Below are positions 1 to 8,194 of a stretch of DNA of 64,000 bases, piece after piece. This stretch comes from Oscillibacter sp. 1-3 (lineage in GTDB: Bacteria > Bacillota > Clostridia > Oscillospirales > Oscillospiraceae), in contig NZ_KE159708.1 of assembly GCF_000403435.2 (NCBI RefSeq), positions 1 to 64,000 of the forward strand. Direction: 5' to 3'. The notes beneath the pieces were generated by a model. The model made no database searches and was not told the origin of the DNA. It was given only the letters and a program-made list of their open reading frames with translations. Made by a program: the position numbers and the translations under genes. How positions within the stretch are numbered: position 1 is the first letter of the stretch; every line of letters starts with the position of its first letter.

Positions 1-878
1 CCAATCGTCCGAAGCTGCCCGTAGCTCTGGATTTTGTCATTGATGGAGATACGGAAGATACTCTGGATCACAATATAGCCGCCGATCAGAACAATGGCAA
101 TCACGCCAGCCATCAGTGCAAAATTAAAGGACTTAGAAACATAAGTAAAATACCTGTTGTTCATGCGGAGATTAGGAAGCTGATATTCCTCTGTAATCTC
201 CCTGCAATAAGAAGTTATCAGTTCTTCGCCCAACTGGTCGCTGTTTTTGAAATGGACATAGGCGCGATAGCCAGTCGGGTCAAACCCTTTCCATTCTGTC
301 AGGGCAGCGTTGGAAAGAATGATAGCGCAGGTATTCGCTTCTTTTTCATTTACGCTGTCCATAATGCCGGTAACGACATAATCACCATGAAAACTCTCGG
401 TATCTAAGGTCACAGTATCCCCGATCTTGGCATTGTTTCCATAGGTGGAAAGAAAGTATTCGCTTACGACAACTTCATTTGCTTTTTCAGGAACCCGGCC
501 CTCTAACAACTTCATCTGTGCCTTGGTAATCTCCATCATTTGCGCGTCGCAATACACATAGGACGCATGATAGCCTTGTTCCGAAAGTTCCTCACCCAGC
601 ATATAGTAGCCGCCTACGCGCTCAAACTCCGGCAGTCCTTTCAGGGTTTCAATGTCGTTTTCCTCTACGCCCAGCCAGACCGCCTCATAAGTATCGACAA
701 CCTGATTACGCTGCATTTGTGTCAGGGAAGTAGATACAATTCCCGTAAAGCAGATCAGAAATGCCGCCAGCGCAACGGCGATCACCACCATCAGATTCCG
801 GCGCTTCTCGCTTTGTAAACTTTTCTTTGCCAGCTTCTTTGTAATGGCGCTGGTATCATTTTCAAAAGGCCATGTCAT
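1..878 (-). CDS. ABC transporter permease, FtsX/MacB type (3' end outside window)
   Basis: Integral-membrane subunit of an ABC exporter-type transporter, partnered with the ATPase encoded just upstream. Translation begins [12 protein letters not shown] at 878 behind an AGGAGG site 9 bases away. One membrane segment follows a basic stretch at about residues 27-47, then a MacB-like periplasmic/extracellular core domain, then a second membrane segment near residue 260; the frame stays open to the window edge. The short N-terminal helix, large soluble domain and later helices are typical of FtsX/MacB permeases, which in Firmicutes act in antimicrobial-peptide resistance or lipoprotein/peptide handling. 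The substrate cannot be told. It is 14 bases downstream of the ATPase gene, surely in one operon. Confidence 0.88.
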   Translation of the reverse strand, partial: MTWPFENDTSAITKKLAKKSLQSEKRRNLMVVIAVALAAFLICFTGIVSTSLTQMQRNQVVDTYEAVWLGVEENDIETLKGLPEFERVGGYYMLGEELSEQGYHASYVYCDAQMMEITKAQMKLLEGRVPEKANEVVVSEYFLSTYGNNAKIGDTVTLDTESFHGDYVVTGIMDSVNEKEANTCAIILSNAALTEWKGFDPTGYRAYVHFKNSDQLGEELITSYCREITEEYQLPNLRMNNRYFTYVSKSFNFALMAGVIAIVLIGGYIVIQSIFRISINDKIQSYGQLRTI

Positions 879-892
879 AGCCTGCCACCTCC

Positions 893-1558
893 TTATTCCA
901 CAATCTTGCCATCCTCAATGCGGATAATCCGATCTGCAAGGCGGGCAATGTCATTGTTGTGGGTAATCATTACGACAGTTTGCCGGAACTCCGCACTGGT
1001 GCGTTTGATAAGCCCCAGCACCTCGGCGCTGGTCTTACTGTCAAGGTTGCCGGTCGGCTCGTCGGCCAGCACAATGGCCGGTTTGGTAATCAGGGCGCGG
1101 GCAATCGCCACACGCTGCTGCTGTCCGCCGGAAAGATTGTTTGGCATATTTTTCAGTTTATCTTCCAGCCCCAGCAGGTGAACGATCTCGTCCAAAAACT
1201 TCTGATCCACCGTGTCCCCGTCCAGCTCCACCGGCAGGACGATATTCTCATACACATTCAGGATGGGAACAAGGTTATAGTTCTGGAAGATAAAGCCGAT
1301 GTTGCGGCGACGGAAGATGGTAAGCTGTTCGTCGTTCTTCTTTGCCAGTTCTTCGCCCCGGACAGTCACGGTTCCGCTGGTGGGGGTGTCCAGCCCGCCC
1401 ATCATGTGAAGCAGGGTGGACTTGCCGCTGCCGGAAGTTCCCACAACGGCCACAAACGCGCCCTCGTTCACAGAGAAGTTCACGCCATCAAGGGCGCGGG
1501 TAATGTTCGGCTCTGTGCCGTAATACTTTTTCAGATCAATCGTCTGTAAAATGCTCAT
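893..1558 (-). CDS. ABC transporter ATP-binding protein (LolD/MacB/BceA type)
   Basis: ATPase of the adjacent FtsX-type permease. The 221-residue protein has Walker [10 protein letters not shown] (about residues 40-48), signature LSGGQQQR, Walker [10 protein letters not shown] and the H-loop THN, all in order and intact. The reading frame extends 43 codons further upstream, but I chose ATG 1558 because AAAGGGG sits just before it and the protein then starts like family members ([11 protein letters not shown]). The longer version would run through the regulatory boxes at 1613-1689. Expression is probably under the two-component system at 2489-4209, since its promoter region shares a 25-bp box with that operon. 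Confidence 0.93.
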   Translation of the reverse strand: MSILQTIDLKKYYGTEPNITRALDGVNFSVNEGAFVAVVGTSGSGKSTLLHMMGGLDTPTSGTVTVRGEELAKKNDEQLTIFRRRNIGFIFQNYNLVPILNVYENIVLPVELDGDTVDQKFLDEIVHLLGLEDKLKNMPNNLSGGQQQRVAIARALITKPAIVLADEPTGNLDSKTSAEVLGLIKRTSAEFRQTVVMITHNNDIARLADRIIRIEDGKIVE

Positions 1559-1598
1559 ACTCAAAACCCCTTTCAAGGCTTTCTGCCTGTTGATAAGG

Positions 1599-1689
1599 TT
1601 ATTGTAAAACCCAAATGTCCGCGAAATGTTACAGCGGCCAAAAAATTTCATTGAAAATCTGGGTGAAATGTTACAATACTCGGACATTT
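1599..1689 (-). promoter_or_regulatory. Response-regulator-type boxes and promoter of the ABC operon
   Basis: On the minus strand TGTAACATTT-cgcgg-ACATTT occupies 1613-1637 and lies exactly 6 bases upstream of a TACAAT -10. The same 25 bp occurs at 4250-4274 before the response-regulator gene with the same 6-base distance to its -10. A further TGTAACATTTC with a facing GAAATGT lies at 1663-1689. Two ACATTT hexamers 11 bp apart placed over the -35 are typical of OmpR/PhoB-family activation. Binding by the local regulator is inferred. Confidence 0.72.
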
Positions 1690-1738
1690 CAAAAAAATTT
1701 TCGGCGGGCAGCCGGGAATGGCCGTCCGCCGCATTCTA

Positions 1739-1942
1739 TTATACTGAACTTGAAAGACAGCAGCAGTTCAAGGCAAGCTGCCTTCCAACCCCTTTTTGAA
1801 AACAATACGGTTTTTCTGTGCCCCAAAACAATATTGTAACAAGCCGATAACTTTGTTTTTCCATTTCCTCTATTTTTGTGTTGATTCTCTTAATTACATT
1901 TTTAACGGTAATTTTTTCTAATGATTCTGTACGATACATCAT
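1739..1942 (-). other. Small AT-rich reading frame, perhaps a gene remnant
   Basis: A 67-codon frame begins at 1942 behind AAGGA and follows the SnoaL-like gene by 12 bases. The first 35 residues are basic and helical in look (KNVIKRINTKIEEMEKQ); the rest is cysteine-rich and unlike a protein domain. It may be the head of a truncated gene joined to foreign sequence, or chance. I do not recognise it. Confidence 0.25.
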
Positions 1943-1954
1943 ATTTTTACGTCC

Positions 1955-2365
1955 TTATACGGGCCTAATTAAGTCATGCTCAAGCAATGTTTCAAATGTA
2001 TTAACGGAGCCGCCATGCTCTACTATTTTGCCGTTTATTACTTTGTCAATATTAACACCAGTAAATACCAGTTTTTTATGTGTCGGCTTTATTCCCATCC
2101 ATTCCCCTTCATGTGTACCTTCCATAAGAATTTCAGATATTACATAATCGCCATCAGAAAATTGCCGTAATATTTTTATCGTATAATCCGGGTAAGTCTT
2201 TTTTATAGCAACAAGATGTTCTCTCATACCTTCTAATCCAAATGGTATTTTTTCATTACCAATATTAAGGCGGCAGTCTTTCGATATATACTGGTAGAGT
2301 TCTTGCAACGAGTTTTTTGATACAACCAATTCATAGAAATTCTTTACAATTTGTTTGTTTTCCAT
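1955..2365 (-). CDS. SnoaL-like (NTF2-fold) protein
   Basis: A 136-residue protein beginning MENKQIVKNFYELV, the usual opening of SnoaL-like/ester-cyclase proteins: helix, then a region with the conserved pattern GMREHL, a strand rich in charged residues, and the end HGGSVNTFETL. The fold forms a small cone-shaped pocket used by polyketide cyclases, hydratases and many proteins without known activity. Length is normal. No specific substrate is visible. Coding sequence is clearly more AT-rich than the flanking genes, so it was probably acquired separately as cargo. The 123 bases between this gene and the kinase stop hold nothing I recognise. Confidence 0.75.
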   Translation of the reverse strand: MENKQIVKNFYELVVSKNSLQELYQYISKDCRLNIGNEKIPFGLEGMREHLVAIKKTYPDYTIKILRQFSDGDYVISEILMEGTHEGEWMGIKPTHKKLVFTGVNIDKVINGKIVEHGGSVNTFETLLEHDLIRPV

Positions 2366-2488
2366 CTATATCCTAATCCTCCATTTTTGAATTGCAGTGC
2401 ATCTTCTGTAAAAATATTATCAATTCAAACCACAGTTGGATTGCTTTTTCTCGTTTATTCATAATACAGACACCTCGCTCATTTACTT

Positions 2489-3520
2489 TCATTTTGTAGG
2501 CAACATAATGGAAAATTCCGAACCTCTGCCTGGCTCCGAAACCACTTTGATATAGCCGCCCTGCCGCGTTATGATCTCGCGGGCCAGATAAAGGCCAATG
2601 CCAACCCCCTGTTGTTCGTGTACTTCTTCCTCACGATAGAAGCGCCGGAAGATGGCGGCCTGATTGCTTTCCGAAATGCCCTTGCCGGTGTCGGCCACTT
2701 TGATCTCCACATACATTTCCCACAGTACCACCGACACAGCGATTTCCCCGCCTGCCGGGGTGTACTTCACCGCATTGTCCAGCAAGTTAAAGAGGGCTTC
2801 GGATGTCCACTTACTGTCATGGGAAACGGTCAAATCCTCCGGGCAGTCTACGGACACGGCGATTTCCTTTTTCTCGGCCGCATACACGATCCCACTCATG
2901 GCCTGTGCCACGGTATCAAAGAGGCGTCCCGGTTTCTTATCCAACTGGATCACGCCCGTTTCCAGCCGGGAGGTTTTCACAAGAGCTTGAAAGAGAAAGT
3001 CCAGCTTATCCGTCTGGCTGCGGATTCCCCGGATAAAGTCTGTGCGCTCTGCCTCTGTCATGGGCTTTTCCAGCAGGGTGTCCGTCGCCATTTTCAGATT
3101 GCTTACCGGCGTTTTTACCTGATGGGAAATATCCGATACAAGGGTCTGTAACTCCTGCCGTTCCTCGTCCACCTTGCGACGGTTCTCCTGCATGATCTGG
3201 TAAAGTCTTGCCAGCCGGTGTCCGATTCTGGCAAGCTGGGTTTCGCTGTCCTCCGGGCGCTTTGGCGCTTCATTCCCAGCAATCATGTGGTCTAAGGTTT
3301 GGCACAGGTCTGTGGTAAACTGCGACAGCCGTTTTCCAAACGCCTGCGTCAGTACAAAAATCCCCACAAGGGCGCACAGCAGCAGCGCCCCGCCCGTTAG
3401 CAGCACCGCCGTCTGTTTTGTTACAAGAGACATGGCTATGGTGATCCCGGACATGGAGAGGACAAGTCCTATTGCAACCCGGTCAAACAGCCGCTTTACC
3501 GAAAGGTTTTGAAACTTCAT
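2489..3520 (-). CDS. Sensor histidine kinase
   Basis: Membrane sensor kinase of the local two-component system, 343 residues. Two hydrophobic segments (about 16-32 and 40-60) enclose only a very short loop, so it probably senses within the membrane, as in BceS-like or intramembrane-sensing kinases. DHp domain has the phospho-acceptor motif SDISHQVKTP with His133; the ATPase domain shows N-box NLLDNAVKYTP, G1 DTGKG and G2 GVGIGLYLA. I chose ATG 3520, which overlaps the regulator stop as ATGA; the frame runs further upstream only through the regulator gene. Its likely regulon is its own operon and the ABC transporter. Confidence 0.9.
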   Translation of the reverse strand: MKFQNLSVKRLFDRVAIGLVLSMSGITIAMSLVTKQTAVLLTGGALLLCALVGIFVLTQAFGKRLSQFTTDLCQTLDHMIAGNEAPKRPEDSETQLARIGHRLARLYQIMQENRRKVDEERQELQTLVSDISHQVKTPVSNLKMATDTLLEKPMTEAERTDFIRGIRSQTDKLDFLFQALVKTSRLETGVIQLDKKPGRLFDTVAQAMSGIVYAAEKKEIAVSVDCPEDLTVSHDSKWTSEALFNLLDNAVKYTPAGGEIAVSVVLWEMYVEIKVADTGKGISESNQAAIFRRFYREEEVHEQQGVGIGLYLAREIITRQGGYIKVVSEPGRGSEFSIMLPTK

Positions 3521-4209
3521 TTTGCCTCGCCTCCCGTCCATTGATAGCCCATACCGTAAACAGTCTTGATGTAGGGGGCGCCGCCGCCGGATTCGATCTT
3601 GCTGCGAATCCGGCTGATGGAGGTTGTCAGGGTGTGTTCGTCCACAAACCTTTCGTCTATATCCCACAGCTTTTCCAAAAGCTGCCCACGGGTCAGCACT
3701 TGCCGGGGATTTTTACGGAACAGGTTCAACATTTTATACTCCATCGGGGATAGGGTCAGGGGCTTGCCGTTTAGGGAAGCCGTCTGCTCCGAGAAGTCCA
3801 GAAACAGCCGCCCGTCGTCGTAAATGTCCTTGGCCGGTTTGTGGTGTTCCAGCATGGCAAACATGGCTTTGATTTTCCGCTGCAAGGCCCCGATCACAAA
3901 GGGCTTTGTGATGTAGTCCACCGCGCCCACCTCATAGCCCCGTATCTGGTCGCTCTCCTGATCGTTGGCGGTCAGGAAAATCACGATGGTGTCCGGGTGC
4001 TGGGGCTTTATCAGTTTGCACAGCTCAAAACCGTTCCCGTCTGGCAGGTTGATGTCCAGCAGCACTAAGTCAAATTCCCGCTGGCGGATGGCGTTGGCTG
4101 CGGTTCTGGCGTTTAGGGCAGAAGTCACGCCGTACCCGTCTGCGGTCAGGTTATAGGCCAACATCTTATTCAAAAAACTGTCGTCCTCGACAATTAAAAT
4201 CTGCTTCAT
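3517..4209 (-). CDS. OmpR/PhoB-family response regulator
   Basis: A 230-residue regulator: receiver domain with acidic pair EDD (residues 8-10), phospho-acceptor Asp52 in VLLDINLPDG, Thr in FLTAND and Lys in ITKPF, then a winged-helix DNA-binding domain (LSPMEYKMLNLF to YGMGYQW). Start ATG 4209 is preceded by GAAGTGAGG; an upstream in-frame ATG lacks a site and would lie in the promoter. Translationally coupled to the kinase. It probably binds the ACATTT repeats at 4250-4274 and 1613-1689, controlling itself and the ABC transporter. Confidence 0.93.
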   Translation of the reverse strand: MKQILIVEDDSFLNKMLAYNLTADGYGVTSALNARTAANAIRQREFDLVLLDINLPDGNGFELCKLIKPQHPDTIVIFLTANDQESDQIRGYEVGAVDYITKPFVIGALQRKIKAMFAMLEHHKPAKDIYDDGRLFLDFSEQTASLNGKPLTLSPMEYKMLNLFRKNPRQVLTRGQLLEKLWDIDERFVDEHTLTTSISRIRSKIESGGGAPYIKTVYGMGYQWTGGEAK

Positions 4210-4237
4210 ATCCTCACTTCCTTTGCTTTTTGCAGAT

Positions 4238-4274
4238 AGTATAACAGGCAAATGTCCGCGAAATGTTACAGCGG
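4238..4274 (-). promoter_or_regulatory. Promoter and regulator boxes of the two-component operon
   Basis: A TATACT -10 at 4238-4243 has no good -35; instead two ACATTT hexamers 11 bp apart (within 4250-4274) overlap the -35 position. The 25 bp are identical to 1613-1637 and the spacing to the -10 (6 bases) is the same. This is the pattern of an activator-dependent, autoregulated promoter. Confidence 0.72.
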
Positions 4275-4447
4275 ACGGATTTTTTCAAAAAAATATCCAC
4301 CTCTATTATAATTTGATTTGGTTAGTGATACAAGGATAGCGTTTATATCTCACTAAAAAAACAGCATAATCATACCTGTTAGTCGGCATAATAAGGTTAT
4401 TCCTTTGTGTAAATCGGCACGATAGAATATATTCGAGGTGAATGATT

Positions 4448-4804
4448 ATGCCGATTGATGATTTAACCGCTTTAGGGCAAAAAATGCGGGAAGCCCGAAA
4501 AGGAAAAAGCCTGACACAGCAGGAGCTTTCTGATTTGAGCCATGTATCTGTCAAGCAGATTGCCAAGATTGAAAAAGGGCAGATGAATCCGTCCTTTTTG
4601 ATTTTGAAGGCACTGGCAAAGGTACTGCCGATTTCTCTGGATTCTTTAATCAATCCGGATGTTTCCCCGGAAGATGAGGGAGCCGGTCAGATGAAGATGC
4701 TGTATTGCAGCTGCCCGTCAGAAATGCGTGAAACCCTCTTGCACCATACGCAGGAAACCATGAAAGAACTAACCGAACTATCCGAGAAATTTGAAACGAA
4801 TTGA
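4448..4804 (+). CDS. XRE/Cro-family transcriptional regulator
   Basis: A 118-residue protein with an N-terminal helix-turn-helix (LGQKMREARKGKSLTQQELS to IAKIEKG, about residues 8-60) and a C-terminal tail of about 50 residues with a predicted helix (TQETMKELTELSEKF). The ATG at 4442 is only 3 bases from the GAGG site, so ATG 4448 (9 bases away) is the better start. It is transcribed divergently from the two-component operon, with 238 bases between, and ends in a clear terminator. Target unknown; such regulators near the end of conjugative elements often control transfer or excision, but nothing here proves that. Confidence 0.85.
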   Translation: MPIDDLTALGQKMREARKGKSLTQQELSDLSHVSVKQIAKIEKGQMNPSFLILKALAKVLPISLDSLINPDVSPEDEGAGQMKMLYCSCPSEMRETLLHHTQETMKELTELSEKFETN

Positions 4805-4850
4805 GCCGGTGAGTGAATTTAACAAATTCCTCACCGGCTTTGTTCTTTTT
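4804..4850 (+). terminator. Rho-independent terminator after the XRE gene
   Basis: Perfect 10-bp stem AGCCGGTGAG/CTCACCGGCT (4804-4813, 4830-4839) followed by TTGTTCTTTTT. The stem begins inside the stop codon of the regulator gene. Confidence 0.9.
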
Positions 4851-4862
4851 CGAGAAAAAGAA

Positions 4863-5006
4863 GGTTATCCCGTTCCGGGATAACCGTGGCAAGCAATGCC
4901 CCAGGATAGCCATCCGGCTCCTGGCGCTGCTTGTTGGGGATTCCCCAAGCCCCTTTGAACACAGAATTTCATTCTGTGGCTGCGCGTTCCTGCGGAACGC
5001 TTTTTA
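4863..5006. repeat. Cluster of four hairpins next to the relaxase stop
   Basis: Four inverted repeats in 140 bases: GGTTATCCCG/CGGGATAACC (4863-4885), palindrome TTGGGGATTCCCCAA (4934-4948), CACAGAAT/ATTCTGTG (4960-4978) and GCGTTCC/GGAACGC followed by TTTTT (4984-5005). The last works as a plus-strand terminator. The rest may be part of an element end or a transfer origin. Confidence 0.6.
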
Positions 5007-5046
5007 CCGGCCTGCGGCGGTGAGAAAATGCGAAAAAACAGGCGCG

Positions 5047-6465
5047 TCAGCGATCCTGCCCCTGTTCCTTTTCCCGGTCATTCTGGCGTTCCTCCCCATA
5101 TCCCATCAGCCGGTCCACGTTGGCTTTTGCGGCCAGCAGTTCCCGCATTTCCTCGCGGGAACGCCGGTACTCGGCATAGTCTTTTTTCTTTCCTTCCAAC
5201 AATGTTGCGTACTCGGCCTGCAAGCTCTTGACGGTGGGCAGCTTCTTGATACCCAAATCGTCAAATGCCTGTTTTGCCGCCTTGTGGAGCAGAATATCCG
5301 CTTCATGTTCCGCTAAAAATTTCTTGGAATATCCCGCCTTGCGGTAGGCCGCATAGACCTCGCGGGTCTTGGCGTAATTGATGATGTGGGTCCGCAGTAC
5401 GGCTATCTCCGCCATGCGGGTTTCCGCCGCCTTGATCTGCGCCGACAGCTCATTGTGGCGGGTGGTAGCAGCCGCCGCTTTTTCTTCCAAGACTGCATAT
5501 TCCAGCAGGCCATGCTCGGTGAGGTAGTTCATTGTCTGCGCCATCTGTTTCAGATTGAATACCTTTGCCCAGCGCGCGTAGCCAGCGCCTTTTCCGGCCT
5601 GCAATTTTGCCTGAATATCCACCAGAAGATTGACCTTGGGAGTGGGAGTTGAAACCGCGTCTTTTCTGCGGGGCGTATGCTGCTTTTCTCCGGCAAGGAC
5701 CGCCCGTATTTCATCTTCGCTGTACCCTTGTCCCAGCTTTTCATCCATGCGGGCAACATTCTTCCAGCCGGGGGCTTTGAGCCGGATTGCCTGTCCCCGG
5801 CGTGACACCTCACAACCCATTTCCGCAAGCAGCTTTAACAGCCCGTCAAAGTCTGCCGGTTTCTGTTCTAATGCCTGGTCAATCATCACGCGGAGCTGTT
5901 CCCGGTGGGAGGGCTTCGCCTGATCCCCCAGCCACTTGTTATAGCTTTTTCCATGCGGTTTTGGGTCCTCTACAATGGAATAGCCGTTCTCAACACAGAT
6001 GGTATCGTTGAGCCGCCGGACCGCGCGGGTACTGCCCCAAAAGTTTCGGAATTTCCGGTCACAGTTCAGATTGACCGCGTTCCAGATGATGTGGTTATGG
6101 ATATGGGACTTGTCGATATGGGTACAGACCACAAAGGCGTGACTGCCCTTGGTGAACCGCTTTGCAAACTCCACGCCCAGCCGGTTGGCTTCTTCCGGGG
6201 TGATCTCACCGGGGACAAAGGACTGCCGGACATGGTAGGCCAGCACATCGTCCTCGCCGCGTACCCGTCCGGTGGTGGAAATGTACTCCCGTTTTGCCAG
6301 CAGAAACTCGGCGTCGGCTACCCGGCTGTCACACGCAAAGCCGGTGACGAGCCTGCCGTTATCTGTCTTTTGCGGGTTGGATACATAGTCGATAATGTCA
6401 CTGACCGCCTGACTTTCGGTGCGGCCTTTGCCAATGTGCAGCGGCATGATGCGTGTGGTTGCCAT
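5047..6465 (-). CDS. Conjugative relaxase (MOBP-like, mobilisation nuclease domain)
   Basis: Relaxase that nicks oriT and pilots the transferred strand. The 472-residue protein has an N-terminal nuclease domain (about 1-190): an early region with Tyr27 in DIIDYV, and the metal-binding histidine cluster HIDKSHIHNH (about 116-125), followed by IWNAVN. The C-terminal half is charged and largely coiled coil (about 290-440), probably for protein contacts. Start ATG 6465 follows GGGAGG at a good distance. It is last in the ICE A transfer series and probably works with MobC (7046-7390) and the VirD4 coupling protein (31057-32892). Confidence 0.92.
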   Translation of the reverse strand: MATTRIMPLHIGKGRTESQAVSDIIDYVSNPQKTDNGRLVTGFACDSRVADAEFLLAKREYISTTGRVRGEDDVLAYHVRQSFVPGEITPEEANRLGVEFAKRFTKGSHAFVVCTHIDKSHIHNHIIWNAVNLNCDRKFRNFWGSTRAVRRLNDTICVENGYSIVEDPKPHGKSYNKWLGDQAKPSHREQLRVMIDQALEQKPADFDGLLKLLAEMGCEVSRRGQAIRLKAPGWKNVARMDEKLGQGYSEDEIRAVLAGEKQHTPRRKDAVSTPTPKVNLLVDIQAKLQAGKGAGYARWAKVFNLKQMAQTMNYLTEHGLLEYAVLEEKAAAATTRHNELSAQIKAAETRMAEIAVLRTHIINYAKTREVYAAYRKAGYSKKFLAEHEADILLHKAAKQAFDDLGIKKLPTVKSLQAEYATLLEGKKKDYAEYRRSREEMRELLAAKANVDRLMGYGEERQNDREKEQGQDR

Positions 6466-6484
6466 GATGGAATCCTCCCTTCAT

Positions 6485-6511
6485 AACAAAACGGCCTGCA
6501 TATGCAGACCG
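6485..6511 (-). terminator. Hairpin between the small gene and relaxase
   Basis: Imperfect 9-bp stem CGGCCTGCA/TGCAGACCG (6492-6511) followed on the minus strand by TTTTGTT. It lies only 20 bases before the relaxase start codon, so it may act as an attenuator of the relaxase gene or as part of oriT. Confidence 0.45.
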
Positions 6512-6581
6512 CTTGTTTCTTTTTATTCAACATTTTTATATCGGATTATCCTGTTTCATGCCAAAAGTAAATCACCCAAAG

Positions 6582-6896
6582 CTATCTGGCGTTTCCTTTT
6601 TCCCACCTCTCCAAACGGGATTGGCACAGTGCGGCAATTTCGTTTTTATCTTCCTCCGTCACATTCCTGCGTCCCTTTGTCCGCTGGATTTCCAGATAGC
6701 TTTCATAATCGGAAAGCAGAAGGTCAAAAAGCTCCTTTGGGGTACGGCAGACCATGCCGCTGCAATAGCCGGGTAATTCCCCTGTCCCATGAAACTCCAC
6801 CCGGATATACCCATACCGGCTTTTGCAGACTTCCATTTCTGTATCCAATGCCAGATAGTCCCCAAAAATGTCTATCACCTGTTCAAATGACATCAT
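6582..6896 (-). CDS. Conserved hypothetical protein of CTn-type elements
   Basis: A 104-residue soluble acidic protein beginning MMSFEQVIDIFG, with a central FHGTGELPGY turn and a helical C-terminus (LEIQRTKGRRNVTEEDKNEI kept as one helix). It has a strong GGAG site 9 bases before ATG 6896. I recognise no domain. It lies between mobC and the relaxase, a place often taken by small accessory transfer proteins, but is separated from mobC by a terminator and so probably has its own promoter. Confidence 0.7.
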   Translation of the reverse strand: MMSFEQVIDIFGDYLALDTEMEVCKSRYGYIRVEFHGTGELPGYCSGMVCRTPKELFDLLLSDYESYLEIQRTKGRRNVTEEDKNEIAALCQSRLERWEKGNAR

Positions 6897-6974
6897 AGCA
6901 GTCCACTCCTTTCGTAAAACCCTGTTCTGCCGCTATTATCCATGATTCCGGCACATCCGGCAAGTTTACCGTCA

Positions 6975-7024
6975 AAAAGAAAAAACGGAGGAAGGCGCGG
7001 CGAAGAACGCCGTTCCTCCCTCCG
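6975..7024 (-). terminator. Rho-independent terminator after mobC
   Basis: On the minus strand a long imperfect stem CGGAGGGAGGAACGGCG pairs with CGCGCCTTCCTCCG (6986-7024) and is followed by TTTTTTC and a second T-rich run. It ends the operon that includes mobC, the DUF3849 gene and the giant gene. Confidence 0.85.
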
Positions 7025-7045
7025 CAGATGGAGCAAACTATCCGG

Positions 7046-7390
7046 TCAGGAGAGCTTGGAAAGCTGGGCCAGTATCTTCTGCACACCCTCCCAAAGCTGT
7101 TCCTGCCGCTGGGATATATCCTCCAGGTCAGCGTCATAAACCCGCCCGGTTTCATGCACTTTACGGGTCAGCTGGTTCAGGTTGTTGCTGGAATAGCGCA
7201 TCAGGGACACCAGCTCCTTCAGTTCCGGCAAATCCAGCTTTACCACATACCCGTCCAGCGCCATTTTCCGCAGATAGGCTTCCCGGTTGACGGTTCCAAG
7301 CTGGGACATTTTCTGCTCGATCAGAGCAAGCTCCTCCGGGGAAACCCGGAAATTCACCTGTACCTCCCGTTTCCGCTTTGCCGCGCTCAT
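7046..7390 (-). CDS. mobC: MobC-family relaxosome protein
   Basis: A 114-residue accessory DNA-binding protein of the relaxosome. N-terminus KREVQVNFRVSPEELALIEQ is a ribbon-helix-helix opening; the centre GTVNREAYLRKMALDGYV and the later SSNNLNQLTRKVHETG are the typical MobC (PF05713) pattern; the C-terminus is a long helix. It overlaps the upstream gene by 4 bases (ATGA), so the two are translationally coupled. It should help open oriT for the relaxase at 5047-6465. Confidence 0.9.
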   Translation of the reverse strand: MSAAKRKREVQVNFRVSPEELALIEQKMSQLGTVNREAYLRKMALDGYVVKLDLPELKELVSLMRYSSNNLNQLTRKVHETGRVYDADLEDISQRQEQLWEGVQKILAQLSKLS

Positions 7391-8193
7391 CGTTCCGGTT
7401 CCCGTTTCTTAGGGGCAGCGGGTTTGCGTTCCGGCGGCTCCTGTTTGAGTTTTTCCAGGACGGAGCCTTTTTCCGGGGCTTGAAGGACTTTCCGCGCCTG
7501 CTTCACAAACAGATCGGTCAGGCCGGGGTTGACCTTATCCACCACCAGGGCATAACTGTGGCGGGGATCGCCGCCATCCTCCGGCATGGGGATTGTTTTC
7601 GCCCAGGCTTTGTTATCGCGGGAGATACGCCCGTCATGCTCCTTTTTCAGCACCGTATTGGCAAGGATAACCTGCACACGCTCCGGCCCGAACTGTTCCA
7701 GCACTTCTTTGACAGCGGCCTCGGTATTCAGGCGGTTATCCCCATAGTGGGCGCTGATGGCCTGCTCAATGGCTTCTTTGCAGGCAAGACTGACTTGCAG
7801 GGAGGCGCGGTACTGCGCCATCTCCCCATGCTCGGACGCATAGGCGGCGGAGTGGGGATAGACCGGGGCGGCTCTCTGTTCCTCTTTTTCCTTGCACATC
7901 TCATTGGCCCGTTCCTCAATGCTTTCCCGGATCACATCCATATAGCCGGTTTCCAGCTTTTCAAAATGCCGGTACACATCAGCCAGCGGGGAGGGGGAAT
8001 CCAGAAGCGCCTGTGCCTGGTTATCGGAGAGTTCCAGTTCCTCCATCGCCATCACAATGTCCTCCCGGACGGTGTACTCATAGGCATGGTTTAAGACCTC
8101 CTCCGGGGACTGGCTTTTCAGCCAATCCCGGAAGGTATCCTGTTCAGCGGCCATCTTCTCATAAAGGGCCGTATTCTTTTCGTTGCTGTTCAT
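7387..8193 (-). CDS. DUF3848/DUF3849 protein
   Basis: A 268-residue protein with two regions seen in conjugative elements of Clostridia: DUF3848-like at about 8-95 (FRDWLKSQSPEEVLNHAYEY, MAMEELELS) and DUF3849-like at about 108-215 (PVYPHSAAYASEHGE, ACKEAIEQAI, FGPERVQVILANT, SRDNKAWA). The last 40 residues are a basic proline-rich tail. Function unknown; it always accompanies the giant methylase-helicase in this element family as far as I recall. Its start at 8193 is 2 bases from the giant gene's stop and overlaps mobC by 4 bases. Confidence 0.8.
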   Translation of the reverse strand: MNSNEKNTALYEKMAAEQDTFRDWLKSQSPEEVLNHAYEYTVREDIVMAMEELELSDNQAQALLDSPSPLADVYRHFEKLETGYMDVIRESIEERANEMCKEKEEQRAAPVYPHSAAYASEHGEMAQYRASLQVSLACKEAIEQAISAHYGDNRLNTEAAVKEVLEQFGPERVQVILANTVLKKEHDGRISRDNKAWAKTIPMPEDGGDPRHSYALVVDKVNPGLTDLFVKQARKVLQAPEKGSVLEKLKQEPPERKPAAPKKREPER

Positions 8194-8194
8194 A

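Noticed and set aside
1..4850. Antibiotic-resistance operon (VanR/VanS-like system)
   Set aside because: The regulator and kinase are general OmpR/intramembrane types and no ligase, ribosomal-protection or modifying enzyme is present; only an ABC transporter accompanies them.
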